A stretch of 64,000 nucleotides of DNA from Bacteroidota bacterium (GCA_016868895.1 VGFK01000001.1:478896-542895); one strand, 5' to 3'. Counted from the stretch's first letter, positions 28,938 through 38,974 are shown. Program-made: numbers and translations. Notes: generated by a model from the letters alone, not told the origin.

Positions 28938-29866
28938 CAGGAGTGCGACTTCTGGTAATCCGCATACACCATTGCCAAACCCTTATCCAAATTGATTGAA
29001 TGTTTCCATCCAAGTGAATGGAGCTTTGAAACATCCATCAATTTTCGGGGGGTCCCATCGGGCTTGGTAGCATCGTATACAATGGCTCCCCGGTAACCAA
29101 CAGTGCTGCGAATCATTTCAGCAAGTTCTGTGATCGTTTGATCTTCCCCGGTCCCTATGTTAACTAACCCAGCCTCATCATACTGCTGCATTAAAAAATG
29201 ACAGGCATCGGCCAAGTCATCTGCATGAAGAAATTCCCGCTTGGGAGTGCCTGTCCCCCAGATCACTACTTCAGGAGCATTGGCTTGTTTGGCATCATGA
29301 AATTTTCGGATGAGTGCCGGGAGAACATGGGAGCTATGAAGATCGTAATTATCGTTTGGACCATACAGGTTGGTGGGCATCACCGAAATAAAATTGCAAT
29401 TGTACTGGCTGCGATAGGCATCGCACATTTTGATTCCGGCAATTTTGGCAATCGCATAGGGCTCATTGGTATCTTCCAATAATCCGGTGAGCAGGTATTC
29501 TTCTTTCAATGGCTGTGGCGCGAGCTTGGGATAGATGCAGGATGACCCTAAGAACATCAGTTTCTTCACACCGATGGCATACGAAGAGTGTATAACGTTT
29601 GACTGAATCATGATGTTATCATAAATAAAATCAGCCCGAAACGTATTGTTGGCCATGATGCCGCCTACTTTGGCGGCTGCAAGAAAAACGTATTCGGGTC
29701 GCTCTGCCTCAAAAAACTCATTCACCCGCTCCTGAATCCGAAGATCCAACTCAGCTGATGTTCGCGTGATGATGTTGGTATAGCCAAGTGCAATCAGGTT
29801 GAGGTAAATAGCGGAACCCACCATTCCGCGGTGTCCGGCAATATAGATCTTGGAGGACTTATTCAT
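28937..29866 (-). CDS. fcl: GDP-L-fucose synthase
   Basis: [74 protein letters not shown]. Confidence 0.96.
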   Translation of the reverse strand: MNKSSKIYIAGHRGMVGSAIYLNLIALGYTNIITRTSAELDLRIQERVNEFFEAERPEYVFLAAAKVGGIMANNTFRADFIYDNIMIQSNVIHSSYAIGVKKLMFLGSSCIYPKLAPQPLKEEYLLTGLLEDTNEPYAIAKIAGIKMCDAYRSQYNCNFISVMPTNLYGPNDNYDLHSSHVLPALIRKFHDAKQANAPEVVIWGTGTPKREFLHADDLADACHFLMQQYDEAGLVNIGTGEDQTITELAEMIRSTVGYRGAIVYDATKPDGTPRKLMDVSKLHSLGWKHSINLDKGLAMVYADYQKSHS

Positions 29867-30974
29867 GGGGATTGTTCACCTGGTAGCCTGCATCTTTCAA
29901 TAACTTCTCTCTGCGGAACAGTTCCACATCGCTTAACACCATATCTTGAACGAGCATGGGTAAGTCATAGTTGGGCTTCCAGCCGAGTTGATTCATGGCT
30001 TTGGAAGGGTCGCCTATCAGCAGATCCACTTCGGTTGGACGAAAATAGGCGGGGTCGACTGCCACTACCTCTTTGCCTTTCTCGAGCTGGAAGTCAGGAT
30101 GTGCGCAGGACACGATGTACCCTTTTTCATTCACCCCTTCACCCTTGAATTCAACCGTGATGCCCACTTCTGCAAATGCCATTCGAACAAAATCACGAAC
30201 AGGAGTGGTGATGCCGGTGGCAATCACATAATCTTCCGGTTCGGGTTGCTGCAGAATGCGCCACATCGCTTCAACATAGTCCTTGGCATGTCCCCAGTCG
30301 CGCTTCGCATCCAGGTTACCCAGGTAGATTTTATCCTGCATCCCCAATGCAATTTGGGCAACCCCTCGTGTGATTTTACGGGTGACAAACGTCTCTCCGC
30401 GCAAGGGACTCTCATGGTTAAAAAGAATTCCGTTTACTGCATACATCTTGTATGCTTCGCGGTAATTCACTGTGATCCAATATGCATAGAGCTTGGCAAC
30501 CGCATATGGTGAGCGGGGATAAAAAGGAGTCGTTTCCTTCTGAGGAACTTCATGCACCAATCCGTATAGTTCTGAAGAAGAGGCTTGATAAATTTTTGTT
30601 TTTTCAGCGAATCCCAGTAGACGGACCGCTTCCAGTATGCGCAACGTACCAATGCCGTCAGCATTGGCAGTATATTCAGGCGTGTCAAAACTCACTTTTA
30701 CATGACTCATGGCCGCGAGATTGTAAATCTCATCCGGTTGTGTTTCCTGAATGATGCGAATCAAATTCGTTGAATCGGTCAGATCCCCATAGTGCAACTT
30801 GAGGCGTACACCCTTCTCGTGTCGATCCTGATACAAATGATCAATGCGGGCTGTATTGAATAACGAGGATCTTCGTTTGATGCCGTGTACTGTATACCCT
30901 TTCCCCAATAGGAGTTCAGTCAGGTACGCACCGTCCTGACCGTTTACACCCGTTACCAGTGCGACTTTGCTCAT
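29859..30974 (-). CDS. gmd: GDP-mannose 4,6-dehydratase
   Basis: [78 protein letters not shown]. Confidence 0.97.
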   Translation of the reverse strand: MSKVALVTGVNGQDGAYLTELLLGKGYTVHGIKRRSSLFNTARIDHLYQDRHEKGVRLKLHYGDLTDSTNLIRIIQETQPDEIYNLAAMSHVKVSFDTPEYTANADGIGTLRILEAVRLLGFAEKTKIYQASSSELYGLVHEVPQKETTPFYPRSPYAVAKLYAYWITVNYREAYKMYAVNGILFNHESPLRGETFVTRKITRGVAQIALGMQDKIYLGNLDAKRDWGHAKDYVEAMWRILQQPEPEDYVIATGITTPVRDFVRMAFAEVGITVEFKGEGVNEKGYIVSCAHPDFQLEKGKEVVAVDPAYFRPTEVDLLIGDPSKAMNQLGWKPNYDLPMLVQDMVLSDVELFRREKLLKDAGYQVNNPHE

Positions 30975-31035
30975 AGGTTGATGAATTGAGTGAGTTTGCT
31001 CAACGGTTTCAAAATTAGCGTAAAAAGATGAGGCC

Positions 31036-31275
31036 TCAAACCAACGATCTTCCAGGCGCGACGGGATTATCGCTGTACACCGCAATGCTGAGCTGATCTC
31101 CCTTTTGCACCTGATGATCTGGAATTTCAACCTTGCTGGTCGCGTGGAGAGGTACATCCCCCTGCAAATACTGAATGTGCTTCATGGATTCACAGGAGAC
31201 CAGCAGAGCCGTTAGCACCACCAGCGTGTACCGTAAACTATATGAATTAAACTTTGACAATGGTCTTCTTTTCAA
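31036..31275 (-). pseudogene. Truncated polysaccharide export (Wza-like) lipoprotein, N-terminal remnant
   Basis: Signal/lipobox [18 protein letters not shown]...[16 protein letters not shown] resembles the start of the Poly_export domain, but the frame stops after 79 aa. Confidence 0.65.
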
Positions 31276-31750
31276 ACTTGGCCGTCAACAAAAACCCGAG
31301 GCTGTCGATTCTTACTTCCACCGTGTTGTTGCTGAGTACCCGCAGGATGTGACCGGTTGCTCCCATCATCACACCGGTATTGAGCATGACACGGTCAGCG
31401 GGACGAATATCATAGGAGGTGACTTCCACATCTTCGTATTCAGAAAGGAATTTTCGAATGGCCACGATTTCTTCATCTTTCACCACAGCGGGCTTGCAAT
31501 TCCAATACACATAATTCAAAACCCCGTCTACATAACGCACTTCAGTTATGTCTTTTTTGTCGACCCGAACAAACACATAGCTCTTGAAAAGCGGCTCTTC
31601 AATGGTTTTCATTCGATCGCTCCACTTCCTTAACACTTTATTGAGTGGACAGTACACTTCAATTCCCTTTTTCTCCAACTCTTTGGATACCTTTTTTTCC
31701 CACCTTGGTTTGGTGTACACCGCATACCAGGACCTCTTTTCTGTATTCAT
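31247..31750 (-). CDS. UpxY-family (NusG-like) transcription antiterminator
   Basis: WYAVYTKPRWEKKVSKELEKKGIEVYCPLNKVLRKWSDR, EEPLFKSYVFVRV NGN-domain signature. Confidence 0.92.
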   Translation of the reverse strand: MNTEKRSWYAVYTKPRWEKKVSKELEKKGIEVYCPLNKVLRKWSDRMKTIEEPLFKSYVFVRVDKKDITEVRYVDGVLNYVYWNCKPAVVKDEEIVAIRKFLSEYEDVEVTSYDIRPADRVMLNTGVMMGATGHILRVLSNNTVEVRIDSLGFLLTAKFEKKTIVKV

Positions 31751-31818
31751 GCTAGGCTTTGTTTATGGCTTCGCCACCTCGGTCACAAATGGGTTGCAAC
31801 CGCTAAACGGCATTGATA

Positions 31819-31826
31819 CAAATATA
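31819..31826 (-). promoter_or_regulatory. Candidate -7 box TATATTTG of the UpxY promoter, flanked by inverted repeat CAACCGCT (31797-31804) / AGCGGTTG (31835-31842)
   Basis: Exact match to TAnnTTTG on the minus strand. Confidence 0.5.
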
Positions 31827-31855
31827 ACCTATTAAGCGGTTGAATAGGAAGGGTT

Positions 31856-31907
31856 TGCACTCGTATAAATCAGTGATTTCACTACGTGAAAAACCGATAC
31901 GAGTGTA
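31856..31907. promoter_or_regulatory. Nested inverted-repeat (stem-loop) element
   Basis: Outer CACTCGTAT (31858-31866) / ATACGAGTG (31897-31905); inner TTTCAC (31877-31882) / GTGAAA (31886-31891). Confidence 0.7.
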
Positions 31908-31945
31908 CCGTGAATTACCTAAAAATGGGCTCCAAGATTGCTGCA

Positions 31946-33487
31946 TCATTGCGTCAACGGTATATCCCTTTTCATCATCGCATCCCGGTTGGCCATCTCC
32001 CATGCCGTATGAAACACAAGCTGTGCCCGCTTGGCCAAAAGCGGATAGTTGATCTTATCGGGCGTGTCGGTAGGCTGATGGTAATCGGCTTTCAACATGC
32101 CATCGTAGTAAAAAATAATGGGAATTCCTTTGCGCGCAAAATTGTAATGATCGCTTCTGAAATAAATCCGATTGGGGTCTTTCGGGTCATTGAATTTATA
32201 ATCGAGCATCAACTTGGTGTATTTGTTGTTGACTGACTCGCTGAGCGGCTTCAGATCCGAACTGAGTTTATCATCCCCTACCACATAAACATAGTTCTGG
32301 GTATCGGCGCTCATGCGTTCGGTGTCGATGCGACCGATCATATCGATGTTCAGGTTCGCAGTTACCTTATCAATGGCCACGGTGGGATGATCTGAATAGT
32401 ATTCCGATCCCCACAATCCTTTCTCTTCTCCGCTGACGGTCATGAAGAGGATGCTGCGACGAGGACCTTTTCCTTCGGCCTTGGCTTTGGCAAAGGCTTC
32501 CGCCATTTCAATGACACTGACCGTTCCCGATCCATCATCATCTGCTCCATAATAAATGGCCCCATCCTTTACCCCTTCATGATCATAGTGGGCAGTAACA
32601 ATCAGCCATTCATCTTTTTTATCCGATCCTTCAATCACACCCAGTACATTGGTGGAAGAAAGCTCCGTCACACTCGACGCGTATGCAAGCTTGACGTCCG
32701 CCTTGACGATTTCACCTTTCACTGCGCCGGATTTTCCGGATTCCTTCCATGCATTCCAGCGTTGTTCTCCTGCTAGGGATTGAGCAATCTTCTCCGTAAT
32801 GATATACGTATTGGGATATTGATCGGGTTTATAGAGATCGACCACCATGCTTCCCCCATTGCTCATCATTCGTTTGGGCAAGGTGCCGGACTGTATCACA
32901 ACAGCAGCCGCTCCTTTGCTGCGGGCCGCCATGATCTTTCCATATACATTGCTCGAGGAACGGAATCCGCTTTGTGAAGATTTGAATCCAGCCGGCGCAC
33001 CTTCCATAATAAGAACCGCTTTGCCGGCGACCTGCAGGCCTTTGTAATCATCCACGTCTTTGTCCACTATTCCATGTCCCACAAACACGAGTTCAGAGAA
33101 ATAAGAAGTTGCGCTGGTATTCCAGAGCGTGAAAGGGATAAAGTCGTTCTGGATGGCCAATGGAGTTCCATTCAGGTGAAACTCACTGGAAGTCATTTCC
33201 TGTTTGTATACCGGAAAGGCCTGCTGGTACCCATCGCCATTGCCCGGAAGGAGTCCCATGCTCTTGAACTGCGCCTCAATGTATGCCGCAGCCTTTCGTT
33301 GTCCCTCGGTTGCCGTCTCCCGACCCTGCATCTCTTTACCCGCGATGATGTAGAGGTGGCGACTAAGATCCTCCGTTGTGATGGTGGTTGCATACTTCTG
33401 TGGGTCGGTTGTTTTGGCCGACTTTTTTTGCGCGTGTGCAGAAAGGGTGAGTACCGAAACGACAAATACAATCAGGAGCCTGTTCAT
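31946..33487 (-). CDS. M28-family metallopeptidase, secreted
   Basis: Signal peptide; TAHYDHEGVKDGAIYYGADDDGSGTVSVIEMAEAF, MTVSGEEKGLWGSEYYSDHP, FRSDHYNFARKGIP. Confidence 0.94.
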   Translation of the reverse strand: MNRLLIVFVVSVLTLSAHAQKKSAKTTDPQKYATTITTEDLSRHLYIIAGKEMQGRETATEGQRKAAAYIEAQFKSMGLLPGNGDGYQQAFPVYKQEMTSSEFHLNGTPLAIQNDFIPFTLWNTSATSYFSELVFVGHGIVDKDVDDYKGLQVAGKAVLIMEGAPAGFKSSQSGFRSSSNVYGKIMAARSKGAAAVVIQSGTLPKRMMSNGGSMVVDLYKPDQYPNTYIITEKIAQSLAGEQRWNAWKESGKSGAVKGEIVKADVKLAYASSVTELSSTNVLGVIEGSDKKDEWLIVTAHYDHEGVKDGAIYYGADDDGSGTVSVIEMAEAFAKAKAEGKGPRRSILFMTVSGEEKGLWGSEYYSDHPTVAIDKVTANLNIDMIGRIDTERMSADTQNYVYVVGDDKLSSDLKPLSESVNNKYTKLMLDYKFNDPKDPNRIYFRSDHYNFARKGIPIIFYYDGMLKADYHQPTDTPDKINYPLLAKRAQLVFHTAWEMANRDAMMKRDIPLTQ

Positions 33488-33497
33488 GGTGAGTGAT

Positions 33498-33926
33498 TTA
33501 GATTTTATTGACTCGGGTTTGATGACGACCACCTTCAAATTCAGTGGTTAAAAAAGTATCCAGCATTTCCAGCGCCGCATCCATGGAAACAAAACGGGCA
33601 GGTAGACAAATAACATTGGCATCGTTGTGGGCGCGGGCTAGTTGGGCAATGTCTTTTTCCCAGCACAAGGCCGCACGAATTCCCTTATGCTTATTGGCCG
33701 TCATGCACACCCCGTTTGCTGACCCGCAGATCAGCACGCCCCGATCGGATTGGTGCTGCTCCACCGCAACGGCAACGGCATGGGCATAATCAGGATAATC
33801 GCAGGAAGCATCGCTGAAGGTGCCGTGATCGGTTACGGTGTGACCCATTTTTTCCAAGTGGTCGCGTACCGCTTGCTTGTATCCAAAGCCCGCATGATCC
33901 GATCCGATTGAAATATGCATATGCAT
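33498..33926 (-). CDS. rpiB: Ribose 5-phosphate isomerase B
   Basis: IGSDHAGFGYKQAVRDHLE, DYPDYAHAVA, GVLICGSANGVCMTANKHKGIRAAL. Confidence 0.96.
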   Translation of the reverse strand: MHMHISIGSDHAGFGYKQAVRDHLEKMGHTVTDHGTFSDASCDYPDYAHAVAVAVEQHQSDRGVLICGSANGVCMTANKHKGIRAALCWEKDIAQLARAHNDANVICLPARFVSMDAALEMLDTFLTTEFEGGRHQTRVNKI

Positions 33927-33941
33927 TGATTTTAGTGATGA

Positions 33942-34802
33942 TTACTCCCACTCTTCATCCTGCTTTTTTCTGACACGAGCCGCAATCAGGATACTCAATT
34001 CGTAGAGCATCACCAGCGGAATCACAACAATCAGCTGAGAGCCCCAATCCGGCGAAGGAGTAATCACAGCTGCCACCACCAGCAAGGCCACATAGGCATA
34101 TTTGCGATAGGTGCGGAGGAACTGTGGACTCACAATGCTCAGTTTGGAAAGCAGCCAGGTGGCCATTGGCAATTCAAACGCAATGCCTGCTCCCAGGGTG
34201 ATATCGATCAGCGAATCCAGGTAATCGGCAAGGGTGGGGCGATAATCGATCACCCCTATATTACCGATGGTATAGTTGGAAAGAAAATTAAAGGTGAAGG
34301 GAGCAAGTAAAAAATAACCGAATGCAGCACCCATGAAAAAAAACAGGCTCACCCAAAAAATCACGCCGCGGGTGTATTTGAGTTCCGTGGGCTTCAGAGC
34401 CGGTTTAATGAACTTCCAGATTTCATAAAACACAAAGGGAAGTGCGAGTAAGAGCCCCCCCACCACCGCAATGGTGATGCTGGACATGAACGTACCGCTG
34501 ATGGAAGTGACTTGCAGGCTCAATTTCATCGGGGGCATGCAGAGGGAATCGCCCATCCCCAACAAATGGCTCACTTTGCAGAACGCCCGATAGGAAATGA
34601 AATCATTCCGGGTGGGACCCATGATCACCACATCAAAAATTTCATCGATGTAGATGAAAAAAAGAATGGCGCTGATGAGAATGGCCAGCACCGAACGAAC
34701 GATGTGCCAACGCAGTACTTCCATATGATCGATGAAGCTCATTTCGGCCTCATCACCGCTTCCGGTACGGAGTCGCTTGAAGAAAGAGGGTTGTTCTGAC
34801 AA
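33942..34802 (-). CDS. tatC: Sec-independent protein translocase TatC
   Basis: MSFIDHMEVLRWHIVRSV, six TM pattern, GIAFELPM, ITPSPDWGSQLIVVIPLVMLYELSI. Confidence 0.95.
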   Translation of the reverse strand: MSEQPSFFKRLRTGSGDEAEMSFIDHMEVLRWHIVRSVLAILISAILFFIYIDEIFDVVIMGPTRNDFISYRAFCKVSHLLGMGDSLCMPPMKLSLQVTSISGTFMSSITIAVVGGLLLALPFVFYEIWKFIKPALKPTELKYTRGVIFWVSLFFFMGAAFGYFLLAPFTFNFLSNYTIGNIGVIDYRPTLADYLDSLIDITLGAGIAFELPMATWLLSKLSIVSPQFLRTYRKYAYVALLVVAAVITPSPDWGSQLIVVIPLVMLYELSILIAARVRKKQDEEWE

Positions 34803-34847
34803 TCGCGTTCTTTTGGGAACGCTAAGTTAATCAAATAGATTACTCCC

Positions 34848-35534
34848 TCAAAACTCTACACCTTCCACGTAAATACGTGTAATCCGCCACTGTGCTGCAT
34901 CCTGGACCAGTTCCACCTGCCAGTCGCCATCAATGATGCGGCATTGCAGGGTATCACAGCAACTGGTGCGGTGCTGCCCTTTCAACAGCATCCTTCTGGA
35001 CTCGGTTTTCTTCGCGTGCGATTCGATCCATACCGGTCCGATCGATGCAAACCTTCGTTGATGGCGGTTCACCAGGTAATGCAATTCAGGTTCAGAGAGG
35101 TTGTGGAACTGATTGAGCTGGACACGGGCTCCCAAAAAAGGGAAGGGCTTTAGATCCCCTCCACCTAAGATGGACTGCAAGACTCCTGTGGCGAGTTCTT
35201 CGGGCTGATGGATGGACTCCTGCTCGTTTTTTCCGTCGTACATGAAACAGAAGTACATGTCATCGGGGTGATGGGGCAACTAGAGGTCCATGAAAAAATC
35301 CCGAATGAACGCATAGCGTTTTTTATAGTCAACCGTGGCTTCCTGAAAAACCAGTAAAATACGGTTGCTGCACAACAGTTCCTGAAGGAACTCAACGGTG
35401 TGTTGCAACTCTTCAGTCGACAAAGCATCTGTCAGTGGAAGTTCATGCTTGAGGCGGATCTTGGTTCGAATGGTCGTGTGCATAGGCATCAGGGTTGTTT
35501 TGTTAAATTTCAACCCGTAGTGCTGCACGCACAA
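34848..35534 (-). pseudogene. Hypothetical protein interrupted by an in-frame TAG at 35280-35282
   Basis: ORFs 35280..35534 and 34848..35279 are in the same frame and contiguous: ...IRDFFMDL*LPHHPDDMYFCFMYDG... Confidence 0.6.
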
Positions 35535-35568
35535 GGTCTAAACCCCAATATGAATACTTTTGTAGCGC

Positions 35569-35808
35569 ATGGATCACCCGAAAAACCTGTTCAGGCGACT
35601 GCTGATTTCACCGTTCATCCTGTTGATTCAACTCTACAGGATGGTGATTTCACCATGGATCGGTCCCAAGTGCCGGTATACACCTACTTGTTCTCAGTAT
35701 GCGATGGATGCCTTGCATAAATATGGAATAGTTAAGGGCCTGTGGAAGGCCCTTAAACGAATATCGCGCTGTCACCCTTGGGGCGGCAGTGGTTACGATC
35801 CGGCTTGA
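35569..35808 (+). CDS. yidD: Membrane protein insertion efficiency factor YidD
   Basis: [60 protein letters not shown]. Confidence 0.96.
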   Translation: MDHPKNLFRRLLISPFILLIQLYRMVISPWIGPKCRYTPTCSQYAMDALHKYGIVKGLWKALKRISRCHPWGGSGYDPA

Positions 35809-36398
35809 AAGCGATCGGCAACCTTGTTCCAGTTGACAACCGACCAGAATGCTCCGAGGTAATCGGCTCTTCTATTTTGATATTTGAGATAATAGGCGTG
35901 TTCCCATACGTCCACCCCCAATAATGGAGTCCCTTTTACTTCCGCAACATCCATCAGGGGATTGTCTTGATTAGGCGTAGAGCAAATTTCGAGTTTACCC
36001 TCCTTGAGGATGAGCCATGCCCATCCACTTCCAAAGCGGGTCATGCCAGCGGTTGCAAATTTTTCCTTGAACGCATCAAACGATCCGAAGGCACTGTCGA
36101 TCGCCGCTGCAAGTGCCCCGGCGGGATGTCCACCGGCATTGGGCGCCAGGCTTTCCCAGAAAAAAGTATGGTTCCAGTGTCCGCCACCGTTGTTGCGAAC
36201 GGGTATGGAAATAGACCCCGCTTGTGCAACGAGTTCTTCGATGGATTTATTTTCGTGTGGCGTGCCGGCGATGGCCTTGTTGAGGTTATCGACATAGGCC
36301 TGGTGGTGTTTCCCATGATGGATCTGCATGGTCAGTGTATCCACATGCGGCTCCAATGCATCATGGGCATAGGGAAGTGCGGGTAATGTAAATGGCAT
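35793..36398 (-). CDS. Superoxide dismutase (Fe/Mn)
   Basis: [58 protein letters not shown]. Confidence 0.97.
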   Translation of the reverse strand: MPFTLPALPYAHDALEPHVDTLTMQIHHGKHHQAYVDNLNKAIAGTPHENKSIEELVAQAGSISIPVRNNGGGHWNHTFFWESLAPNAGGHPAGALAAAIDSAFGSFDAFKEKFATAGMTRFGSGWAWLILKEGKLEICSTPNQDNPLMDVAEVKGTPLLGVDVWEHAYYLKYQNRRADYLGAFWSVVNWNKVADRFQAGS

Positions 36399-36437
36399 GG
36401 TACTTTTTTTACAAATGTAATCAATCTGAAACGCTGC

Positions 36438-36878
36438 TCAGCCTCGTTTTGTTCGAAAAAAACTTTTCATCAACTGTGCAGCCTCATCGGCCAGCAGACC
36501 GTATACGATCAAGGTTTTGGGATGGAACGGATGGGTATCGCCTGTATAGACCTGATGCCCATTTTTCCGATCAGAGGTCGCCCACACCACTTTTCCGATT
36601 TTACTCCAGTGCAAGGCTCCGGTGCACATGAGGCATGGCTCGACGGTCACATAAAGCGTTGCATCCGACAGGTACTTGGAACCCATCGCATTGAATGCAG
36701 CGGTGAGCGCAATGATTTCAGCATGAGCCGTGGGATCGTTGAGTTTTTCCACCATGTTGTATCCGCGGGAGATGATGCGATCGTTCATTACCACCACTGC
36801 GCCCACCGGCACTTCTCCCTCTGCATAGGCCTTTTCCGCTTCTTTCAAGGCAAGGCGCATGTAGTGTTCATCATTCAT
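36438..36878 (-). CDS. tadA: Nucleoside/tRNA adenosine deaminase
   Basis: HAEIIAL and PCLMCTGAL zinc motifs; MRLALKEAEKAYAEGEVPVGAVVV. Confidence 0.93.
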   Translation of the reverse strand: MNDEHYMRLALKEAEKAYAEGEVPVGAVVVMNDRIISRGYNMVEKLNDPTAHAEIIALTAAFNAMGSKYLSDATLYVTVEPCLMCTGALHWSKIGKVVWATSDRKNGHQVYTGDTHPFHPKTLIVYGLLADEAAQLMKSFFRTKRG

Positions 36879-37263
36879 GGGAACTGATTTTTTTCTCAAC
36901 CAAAGCTAGCAGGTTCTTCATGGTTTGTTCAATGGTGGAGTAGTCGGACAGCGACGATCCCACATAAATCCAAAAAATATCCAGCTGCCGGTTTGATTGT
37001 TCAAGTGTAGTTTTTAACGACCCGTTATTCAGACGATACGCTTCGCGCATGCGGCGTTTGATCAGGTTGCGGTCGACTGCCCGCTTGAACAGTCGCGACG
37101 CTACACCAAAACCCGACTGCACCGGTATTCTGGTACCAGGACTAAACGCCAGATAACAAAGGAGGTCCCCGGAACGCAACTTCTCCCCTTTTGAAAAAAG
37201 GGTGCGGATGCGGGTGTATCCTTTTAATCGCTCAGACTTGGATAAGGTATGCCGTGTGGTCAT
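36871..37263 (-). CDS. rnpA: Ribonuclease P protein component
   Basis: GFGVASRLFKRAVDRNLIKRRMREAYRLN; next to rpmH and yidD region. Confidence 0.93.
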   Translation of the reverse strand: MTTRHTLSKSERLKGYTRIRTLFSKGEKLRSGDLLCYLAFSPGTRIPVQSGFGVASRLFKRAVDRNLIKRRMREAYRLNNGSLKTTLEQSNRQLDIFWIYVGSSLSDYSTIEQTMKNLLALVEKKISSHE

Positions 37264-37273
37264 GTGAAACAAA

Positions 37274-37303
37274 AATAGCCCCGGATTGGTATCCGGAGCT
37301 ATT
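37274..37303 (-). terminator. Intrinsic terminator after rpmH
   Basis: Minus-strand AATAGCTCCGGAT acca ATCCGGGGCTATT stem (one mismatch) followed by T run. Confidence 0.8.
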
Positions 37304-37326
37304 CATTTATGGAAGATGCGATCAAT

Positions 37327-37482
37327 TTACTTAAGCTTTCTCTCGTCGGATACAGAAAGTTTCTTACGGCCTTTCTTCCGGCGACTGGCCAGAACAGCGC
37401 GACCGTTAGCGGATTCCATGCGTTTTTTGAATCCGTGAACGGATTTGCGGCGGCGACGGTGTGGTTGAAATGTACGTTTCAT
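37327..37482 (-). CDS. rpmH: 50S ribosomal protein L34 (51 aa; not in ORF track)
   Basis: Translated by hand: [51 protein letters not shown]. Confidence 0.97.
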   Translation of the reverse strand: MKRTFQPHRRRRKSVHGFKKRMESANGRAVLASRRKKGRKKLSVSDERKLK

Positions 37483-37576
37483 AATTGTTTTCCTTTTGGA
37501 GTTGATAGAACAGCGACCGGGTCACCACACCCAGGTCATGTGAAAGGACGGCAAAGGTAATGGAATTTGGTTTCCC

Positions 37577-38404
37577 TTACAAATGGACCTGTCGTGCTTT
37601 TAAAGGAGACCCCCAGAATTGAGAAGCAGCGCCACCAAAAACGGTGGGATCGCCGGTCGTGGTGAAGTCAATTTCCCCACCCCTGCTCAGCCGTTCCTCC
37701 ATCTGAGGGTGCCGCTGCAGGTAAGACGAGAGGCTGTCTGCAACGATTTCCCCCTGTGTGACCAGGTCGATATGGGCGGGAAGTTTACTGAGGATTCGGG
37801 GGTAGAGCAAAGGATAATGGGTACAGGCCAACAAAATCGTGTCGATCAGGGGCGACTGTTCCGCCAATTGCCTGAGGCAGTCTTCGATCAGCGGGTCTGC
37901 CTTTGCTGGATCGAGGTAGTCGCCCGACTCCACGAGCGGAACCCAGGCGGGGCAGGCCAGCTGATGGACCTGAACCTCCGGGAAAAATTTTGCGATTTCA
38001 ATAGCATAGGAACCGGAATCGACCGTGCCCTGTGTTCCTAGAATTCCCACGTGACCCGAATCGGTGTGGTCGCCGATGACTTCGGTGGTGGGACGAATAA
38101 CCCCCAGCACACGACGAGTAGGGTCTATCCCCGGGAGGTCCCGTTGCTGGATAGTGCGCAGCGCTTTTGCCGATGCAGTGTTACAGGCCACAATCACCAA
38201 CGGACATCCTTGCTGGAACAACCAGTTGACCGCTTGCAACGTATACTGGTAGACCGTTTCAAAATCTTTGGTGCCGTAGGGAGCTCGGGCGCTATCGCCC
38301 AGGTACACATAATCGTATTCAGGAAGTACATGCACCAGTTCTTTGAGAACGGTGAGTCCCCCTAACCCTGAATCAAATACACCAATTGGCTGACGGTGTG
38401 GCAT
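37577..38404 (-). CDS. murI: Glutamate racemase
   Basis: PIGVFDSGLGGLTVLKEL, VACNTASAKAL, LLACTHYPLL. Confidence 0.96.
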   Translation of the reverse strand: MPHRQPIGVFDSGLGGLTVLKELVHVLPEYDYVYLGDSARAPYGTKDFETVYQYTLQAVNWLFQQGCPLVIVACNTASAKALRTIQQRDLPGIDPTRRVLGVIRPTTEVIGDHTDSGHVGILGTQGTVDSGSYAIEIAKFFPEVQVHQLACPAWVPLVESGDYLDPAKADPLIEDCLRQLAEQSPLIDTILLACTHYPLLYPRILSKLPAHIDLVTQGEIVADSLSSYLQRHPQMEERLSRGGEIDFTTTGDPTVFGGAASQFWGSPLKARQVHL

Positions 38405-38414
38405 GGCAAAAAAA

Positions 38415-38436
38415 GACCGAAACAAGTGTTTCGGTC
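38415..38436 (-). terminator. Intrinsic terminator between ompH and murI
   Basis: GACCGAAAC (38415-38423) / GTTTCGGTC (38428-38436), then T7 on minus strand. Confidence 0.88.
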
Positions 38437-38443
38437 GTGCTGA

Positions 38444-38974
38444 TTATTTAGCCGGTGGCTTGGGTGCCCCCGCGCCCTCTAATTTCTTTTTGACCAATGG
38501 CAGCAGATCATCTGCATCAGGTTGTACCAGTAAGGCTTCCTTGCGGAATACATAGGTGTATCCGCTGGCCTTAGCTACATCGGCAATCAGCTGATTTGCT
38601 TTTTGCGCGATGGGGGTCATGAGTTCTTCCTGCTTTTGCTGCATTTGCTGCTGGTAGTTCTGCTCAAATCCCTGCAATTGAACCAACAGGTTCTTCATCA
38701 TTTCTTTTTTAGCATTCTTGGTAGCAGGCGCCATTTTGGTAGAGTCTGCCTTGAAGATGCTGTCCTGACGATTCAGTTCTTTGAGGGTTTCCGCATATTG
38801 GATCTGCAGGGAGCTGTCGTATTGCGCCATGTCTGCAGTCGCTTTCTTGTATTCAGGCATGAGCTGAACTACTTCATCCACGCTCACGTAACCGGTTTTG
38901 TTCTGTGCAGAAAGAGAGGTATGGGTGGCCAACATCGCCACTGCAACCAGAACCAGTTTAAATGCTTGTTTCAT
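38444..38974 (-). CDS. OmpH/Skp family periplasmic chaperone
   Basis: Signal peptide; TGYVSVDEVVQLMPEYKKATADMAQY; coiled-coil; YVFRKEALLVQPDADDLLPLVKKKL. Confidence 0.92.
   Translation of the reverse strand: MKQAFKLVLVAVAMLATHTSLSAQNKTGYVSVDEVVQLMPEYKKATADMAQYDSSLQIQYAETLKELNRQDSIFKADSTKMAPATKNAKKEMMKNLLVQLQGFEQNYQQQMQQKQEELMTPIAQKANQLIADVAKASGYTYVFRKEALLVQPDADDLLPLVKKKLEGAGAPKPPAK

Noticed and set aside
31751-31945. JUMPstart/ops element for the UpxY antiterminator
   Set aside because: No GGCGGTAG-type ops sequence seen; only the inverted repeats reported above
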